Origin: Cellvibrionaceae bacterium
GTDB taxonomy: Bacteria > Pseudomonadota > Gammaproteobacteria > Pseudomonadales > Cellvibrionaceae
Assembly (NCBI GenBank): GCA_021151695.1
Contig: JAGKWU010000010.1
Coordinates: forward strand, 1-64,000
Reading direction: 5' to 3'
Length of the DNA: 64,000 nucleotides
The translations under genes and the position numbers were made by a program. The notes under the pieces were generated by a model. The model was not told the DNA's origin and made no database searches. It saw only the letters and a program-made list of their open reading frames with translations. Position 1 is the first letter of the stretch, and every line of letters starts with the position of its first letter. Positions 59,750 to 64,000 of the stretch are shown in pieces.

Positions 59750-60445
59750 GTGCTGCAAATTAGTAATGTGAATCAATTTTATGGGCAGAGCCATATTCTC
59801 TGGAACTTGTCACTGAATTTGCGTCAGGGAACTTGTGGCTGCTTGATCGGGCGCAATGGTGTGGGCAAAACCACGTTGCTGAAATGTATCACCGGTATTT
59901 TGCCGGTGCGTGATGGCAGTATTCAACTGGGTGACAAGGCGATAGATAAACTCTCCACCGAAAGCCGTGCGCGTGCCGGTATAGGTTATGTACCCCAGGG
60001 GCGCGAAATTTTTCCATTGTTAACGGTGGAAGAGAATCTCAAAATTTCCCTGAGCGCACGCAAAGACAAATTGCGCACAATTCCCGATCATATTTACCAA
60101 TTATTTCCCGTGCTAAAAGATATGAAGCACAGGCGCGGTGGTGATTTGTCGGGCGGACAGCAACAGCAGCTGGCGATTGGTCGCGCTTTGGTGCTTGATC
60201 CAAGCCTGTTAATCCTCGACGAACCCACCGAAGGTATTCAGCCTAATATAGTGCGCGATATAGGTGAGGTCATCCGCAAGCTCAATCGCGAGTTGGGTTT
60301 GACAGTGTTATTGGTGGAACAAAAATTACCTTTTGCTCGCCGTGTCGCCGATGATTTTTTTATTATGGAAAAAGGCAGCGTGGTAGCGACAGGCCCCATT
60401 GCAGATTTGAATGATGGTTTGGTGCAGCAATACTTGAGTGTGTAA
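59750..60445 (+). CDS. urtE: Urea ABC transporter ATPase UrtE
   Basis: The 231-residue ATPase has Walker A GRNGVGKTT, the UrtE-type LPVRDGSIQLGDKAI, signature LSGGQQQQLAIGRAL, Walker B LLILDEPTEGIQP and the VEQK switch. The start is GTG at 59750 with GGGGAAATAAC upstream. It is the last gene of the urea operon. Confidence 0.95.
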   Translation: MLQISNVNQFYGQSHILWNLSLNLRQGTCGCLIGRNGVGKTTLLKCITGILPVRDGSIQLGDKAIDKLSTESRARAGIGYVPQGREIFPLLTVEENLKISLSARKDKLRTIPDHIYQLFPVLKDMKHRRGGDLSGGQQQQLAIGRALVLDPSLLILDEPTEGIQPNIVRDIGEVIRKLNRELGLTVLLVEQKLPFARRVADDFFIMEKGSVVATGPIADLNDGLVQQYLSV

Positions 60446-60450
60446 ACGCA

Positions 60451-60477
60451 AAAAAAAGCCCCCAGGCAGCGGGGGCT
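60451..60477 (-). terminator. Terminator of the GH5 mannanase gene
   Basis: The stem AGCCCCC/GGGGGCT (60457-60463, 60471-60477) is followed by a T run only on the minus strand, so it ends the convergent mannanase transcript. It could also help stop the urtE transcript, though no T run follows on the plus strand. Confidence 0.75.
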
Positions 60478-60521
60478 GACCTGAGGGAAGAGGGATGGAA
60501 CTCCAATTAATAACGTCAGTG

Positions 60522-63056
60522 CTATTGCATCAGTGTTTTGTATTTGTCCGAGTAATTTTTCACTAGATCACAAGATGGTTTGTGTAACATCATGTGGATG
60601 ATATTGCCTTCAGTGTTGGCGCCAGCAGCACCCAATTGTGTAAGTGAATATTCGCTGTCATTCAATGCACAATAGAATTGGAAGGCATCGTTGTTAGCGC
60701 TCCAGCCATTAGTAGGTTCGCCATAAGGGCCGGCACACCACTGGCATCCACGTAGCGGAACACCGCCGTTGCCCCACTCTTTACCGGACAATTGCCAAAT
60801 CAACATGCCGCCAATCGCATCGCGGTTAGCCCAGGCTTTTGCGTACCAGCTGTCCATATAGGTTGCGCGTTGTGCGAGTGATGCCTGAACAAACGCATCT
60901 ACCGCAGCTTGATCTGTGTAGCTCGACAATTTCAGGGTTTGTGTTGCGCTGGCGCTGGTGCGTTGCTCGTTCACCGGCCAGCTGAATTCACCGATGTATG
61001 CTGGCTTGCCAACTTCGCGAGCGAGGTCTGCGAGTTTTTGGATATTGTCGAGCGCTTGCGCGTCGCTCATGTTCCACCAGGTGGGGTAGAGATGCGCGCT
61101 GATGGCATTGACGTTAGCGTCTTTGTTGATGTCGACGAGTGTTGCGTAGGTATCGTTGCTCGCAAAACCAAACGACGATTCCATCCCAATGGAAATTAAT
61201 TGGTTAGGCGCAACACTTTTTACGTGAGCTGCTATGTCGTGCACCCAATCCTTGAAGGTGGCGAGGTCGGGCATTACGCGCGGTTCGTTCGCCAATTCCC
61301 ACATCATGATGGTGGGATCATTTTTGTAGGCGATGCCGGTAATAGTGTTGGTGTGGTTGAGCAAATTGCTAATAAAATTTTTGTAGAGCACACGACCAGT
61401 CGCGCTGCCGTAACCGCCGTAGGCATCTATGTTACCGAAATAATTCCAGTGATCACCCAGCGCCAATACCAGGCGAATACCGCGAGCTTCTGCTTGCGCT
61501 ACGTAATTGTCGAAGAGTTCAAAGCTGCGTTTGATAATGGCCTTTTCCGCATCGGTACGCTGCGCTTCCGGTTTGCTCAGAATAAATGAATCGCCGGATT
61601 TCATATTGATGCACACACCATCGTGCGGTGAGTTGTCGTTGCAGAACATCCAGGTGCGCACGACATTCATGTTGAGCGCGGCGGCGCGATCAAAAAAGTC
61701 ATTGGCCATGGCCTCAGGTTTGTACATCAGGTAATACTGGTTGGAACCGCTGAAATAAAAGGGTTTGCTGCCCAATACAAATTGAGTGCCGCTGGTTTCC
61801 ACAAAAGCGGGTTGGTTGGTAGCGCCTAGGCTCACGCGCAGGTTTTGCGTAATACCTGTTCCTTCAACACCAAGTTTCACGCGGTATACGCCGTCGCCGC
61901 TGGTGGGGATAACCAGGGGGCTGGTGCCGCTGTAGATCACAGTAGCGCCGTCGTTCAGGCTGTAAGTCAAACGCCCGCTGCCCTGTTTTGCATAAACAAC
62001 AGAGATGCTGCTACCGGCTGGCAGTTGCGCAAAATTCGCCGGCGACGAAATCGTCAGGCTACCAAGCAATTCCACTTTGAGGCTGTGGGCATTCATATAG
62101 CCCCAATCGCTACTCCCCACGCTGATGCCGAAGCTGTGGTTGCCCGCCGTCAGATTCATATCGCGCGTATAGACGCTAGGTACCAATGAATCGAAGGTGT
62201 AGCTACTGGCGCTACCATCCATCACCAGGGTATTGGTTTTGGCACTATAGGGCGCACTCCAGGTGAGGCTCACGCGATATTCACCAGCCACTGCGGCGGC
62301 AAAATTCCACAGCACTGCACTGCCACTGCCTTGTAGTTGGCCAACGCCATTTACCACAGTTGCTGGCGCCGTGATTTGTGCGGCGCTGGCATCGTAAGTC
62401 CAGCTCGCCAAATTGCCGGTGCTGGAGCTTGATGTGCTCACCGAGGTGCTGGTTGCACTGGGTAGGCTGCTTGATGTGCTGGTAGATGTACTGGTTGAGC
62501 TCGGCTTGCTGGTTGAAGTGGATGTGCTCGTTGCAGTACTTGTTGAGCTTGGCTTACTGCTCGAAGTCGATGTGGGAATTGAGGTGCTGGTAGAGCTGGG
62601 CTTGCTCGTCGAAGTGGCCGAGCTAGTTACGTTAATTACACCATAGGGTGATGCGAGTGCTGCGCAATCTGTATAGGCGATACAGCTTTGGTTATTTTCC
62701 CAGCCCCAGCCTGCGGTAGTGCCCGTGCAGATGGAGTAGGTGCTGCCGTACCAGTTGCATGTGGCTGCCGTATTGGCTTGCGATGAGCTGGTGGCGGTTG
62801 CGGATGACGTCGAGGTGCTAGTGCCGCAAGCCTGGGTGAATTGCCAGGCATCCCATTGGTTGGATGGATTGGGTGTTTGCCCCGGGTTGATCCAATAGCG
62901 CGCCTTGTATTCATTGCCCTGGTAGACAACCAGTTCGCCACCCTTGTAAGTGGTGGTGGATGACCAGGCGGTAGTGGTACAGCCAGCGGCGGCCTGCCAG
63001 CTTAAGGCGGATAAAACGAGCCCTGCCAGGGCCCTGGAGAAGTTAAGGGATTTCAT
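60522..63056 (-). CDS. Modular secreted GH5 mannanase (CBM5-CBM10-CBM-GH5)
   Basis: The 844-residue protein has a signal peptide (ALAGLVLSALSWQAAAG), a CBM5 (about 28-76, with WSSTTTYKGGE and NQWDAWQ), a CBM10 (about 100-134, CNWYGSTYSIC), a Ser/Thr/Pro linker (about 142-215), a jelly-roll CBM35-like module (about 216-332), an Ig-like part (about 335-412) and a GH5 domain of the mannanase type. The acid/base is Glu591 (WELANEP) and the nucleophile Glu690 (YIGEFSW). It should cut beta-mannan in plant walls, anchored on cellulose or chitin by CBM5/10. Two operator-like palindromes lie upstream. Confidence 0.9.
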   Translation of the reverse strand: MKSLNFSRALAGLVLSALSWQAAAGCTTTAWSSTTTYKGGELVVYQGNEYKARYWINPGQTPNPSNQWDAWQFTQACGTSTSTSSATATSSSQANTAATCNWYGSTYSICTGTTAGWGWENNQSCIAYTDCAALASPYGVINVTSSATSTSKPSSTSTSIPTSTSSSKPSSTSTATSTSTSTSKPSSTSTSTSTSSSLPSATSTSVSTSSSSTGNLASWTYDASAAQITAPATVVNGVGQLQGSGSAVLWNFAAAVAGEYRVSLTWSAPYSAKTNTLVMDGSASSYTFDSLVPSVYTRDMNLTAGNHSFGISVGSSDWGYMNAHSLKVELLGSLTISSPANFAQLPAGSSISVVYAKQGSGRLTYSLNDGATVIYSGTSPLVIPTSGDGVYRVKLGVEGTGITQNLRVSLGATNQPAFVETSGTQFVLGSKPFYFSGSNQYYLMYKPEAMANDFFDRAAALNMNVVRTWMFCNDNSPHDGVCINMKSGDSFILSKPEAQRTDAEKAIIKRSFELFDNYVAQAEARGIRLVLALGDHWNYFGNIDAYGGYGSATGRVLYKNFISNLLNHTNTITGIAYKNDPTIMMWELANEPRVMPDLATFKDWVHDIAAHVKSVAPNQLISIGMESSFGFASNDTYATLVDINKDANVNAISAHLYPTWWNMSDAQALDNIQKLADLAREVGKPAYIGEFSWPVNEQRTSASATQTLKLSSYTDQAAVDAFVQASLAQRATYMDSWYAKAWANRDAIGGMLIWQLSGKEWGNGGVPLRGCQWCAGPYGEPTNGWSANNDAFQFYCALNDSEYSLTQLGAAGANTEGNIIHMMLHKPSCDLVKNYSDKYKTLMQ

Positions 63057-63270
63057 AATTTACCTGCTAGTTAGTGTTAGATTTATTTGAACCAGCGCAA
63101 GTGTGAAAAAGACCGATAATGCCCGGCAGTGGCCGGACGAATAAGCTTCAGTTGACTTGCGAATATCCCTCAAATACCCACTCCGGGTTTGTTATTGAAT
63201 TGCTCCCTGTATCTGATTGTGCGAAGGCGTTGGAAGCCGCTGTTCGCAACAGGTTTCATTGATATTGTTG

Positions 63271-63284
63271 TGTAATCGATTACA
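63271..63284. promoter_or_regulatory. Operator-like palindrome TGTAATCGATTACA
   Basis: A perfect 14-bp palindrome of the TGTAA-nCGn-TTACA type lies 215 bp upstream of the GH5 mannanase start. It is of the same class as the site upstream of man26C at 45016. The surrounding 432-bp gap (63057-63488) holds no ORF. Confidence 0.6.
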
Positions 63285-63409
63285 TATTAACGTAACTTTA
63301 CAAGAATGGTAAATATGCTATAGGTCATATTTTTGATTTTTATAGTATTAGTCTTTTGATTTATAAGATGTTTTATTGGTGTGGTTGTTTCGGCAGGTAT
63401 CTTTCTGGT

Positions 63410-63423
63410 GGTAAACGGTTACA
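63410..63423. promoter_or_regulatory. Operator-like site GGTAAACGGTTACA
   Basis: This is the TGTAA-nCGn-TTACA motif with one mismatch at its first base. GTAAACGGTTACATTT here is identical to 45017-45032. It lies in the gap between the GGDEF gene and the GH5 mannanase, about 354 bp from the mannanase start. Confidence 0.55.
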
Positions 63424-63488
63424 TTTGTGTGCAAAATTTGCTCTATTTGTCTGATGGGAGAAGGGTTAATTTTTTGATAAATAAGAGC

Positions 63489-64000
63489 TCAATCCCACAC
63501 CAAATCCTCCGCCTGCTGGGCTATAACACTCAGCTCGTGGTTTTTAATCATGCCTTTCAAATTGCGGCTGATGCGTTGGTGCAGCATGGCTTCGGTGGTA
63601 TTGGCATTGGCGGCTATGCCGACGCAGCGGTTGCGGCCGGATCTTTTGGCGGCGTAGAGCGCCTGGTCGGCTATGTCGATGACTTGCTCCCAGGACAGGG
63701 CCATGGGGTGGTCGTGCAGGAAAGGGAAGCAGGCAAAACCTATGGAGCAGGTTTTATGGATTTTCACTCCGCTGGGGAGCGCAAACTCATGTTGCGCGAT
63801 GTTGCTGCGGATGCGCTCGGCAACCAGCGATGCTTCATTGCGGTCGGTAAAGCGGCTGACAATTAAAAACTCTTCACCGCCCCAGCGCACAACGCAATCG
63901 GATTCGCGGCAGGCCTGGGTCAATAATTCTGAAAACTCTATCAAGAGTTGATCACCCGCGGCATGGCCGTGCACATCATTGACCGATTTAAAATGATCGA
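63489..64000 (-). CDS. Diguanylate cyclase (GGDEF), 5' end outside the window
   Basis: The frame runs off the window edge. The visible C-terminal part has the metal-binding DHFKSVNDVHGHAAGD and the active-site RWGGEEFLIV (GGEEF, the active variant), ending with LYAAKRSGRNR and a 45-residue tail (ANTTEAMLHQRISRNLKGMI in part). It makes cyclic di-GMP. No inhibitory RxxD is evident in the visible part just before GGEEF (ACRESD). The N-terminal sensory part is not seen. Confidence 0.92.
   Translation of the reverse strand, partial: DHFKSVNDVHGHAAGDQLLIEFSELLTQACRESDCVVRWGGEEFLIVSRFTDRNEASLVAERIRSNIAQHEFALPSGVKIHKTCSIGFACFPFLHDHPMALSWEQVIDIADQALYAAKRSGRNRCVGIAANANTTEAMLHQRISRNLKGMIKNHELSVIAQQAEDLVWD

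Noticed and set aside
62413..62646. Repetitive tract that could be read as a CRISPR-like or satellite array
   Set aside because: It encodes the Ser/Thr/Pro linker of the mannanase; repeats are short, irregular and in frame, with no spacers.

Overview
The window looks like the chromosome of a plant-polysaccharide-degrading gammaproteobacterium, most likely Cellvibrio or a close relative. The evidence is the rbfA-truB-rpsO-pnp order, ParC and oligoribonuclease of gammaproteobacterial type, a lipoprotein GH26 mannanase like C. japonicus Man26C, and a secreted CBM5-CBM10-GH5 mannanase with long Ser/Thr linkers. No rRNA, tRNA, insertion sequence, prophage or CRISPR array was seen. All homology statements come from reading the proteins; no database search was run.

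Layout. 0-4.4 kb: translation and RNA decay genes (rbfA, truB, rpsO, pnp). 4.5-12.3 kb: a TraB/GumN protein, an ABC exporter operon with its own YtrA-type GntR regulator, then a lipoprotein peptidase coupled to a NatAB-like ABC exporter. 12.4-21.9 kb: mostly small housekeeping or unknown genes around parC, with a PilZ protein, a polysaccharide deacetylase and a Bax-like glucosaminidase. 21.9-23.7 kb: a two-gene replication module, a protein with three DnaT-like repeats overlapping a lambda-P-like protein. 23.9-29.3 kb: TonB-dependent receptor, MipA/OmpV protein, DUF3019 protein and an RstAB-type two-component system.

29.3-37.6 kb is a guanidine assimilation operon on the minus strand. It has a sigma-54 promoter, an NtrC-like site, a guanidine-I (ykkC) riboswitch, an ABC importer, two DUF1989 carboxyguanidine deiminase subunits and a biotin-dependent guanidine carboxylase. 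46.9-60.4 kb is the matching urea operon on the plus strand: a TorF-type porin (divergent), allophanate hydrolase, urea carboxylase, an FCD-type GntR regulator and UrtABCDE. The two carboxylases are paralogues that differ Asp/Asn at one aligned position thought to set guanidine versus urea specificity. Both routes converge on allophanate, and only one allophanate hydrolase gene is present here. The porin/atzF gap holds a sigma-54 promoter and a family of ATCTTG/CAAGAT inverted repeats with 4- or 14-bp spacers.

Between and after these lie rhodanese, rsgA, orn, a DUF535 gene, and carbohydrate genes: a sugar isomerase, a GMC oxidoreductase with its small subunit, man26C, a GNAT gene broken by one in-frame TGA, and the modular GH5 mannanase. 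A TGTAA-nCGn-TTACA operator occurs upstream of both mannanases. Three different long intergenic palindromes (about 1.4, 37.7 and 38.7 kb) look like dispersed repeat elements. The window ends inside a GGDEF diguanylate cyclase gene.
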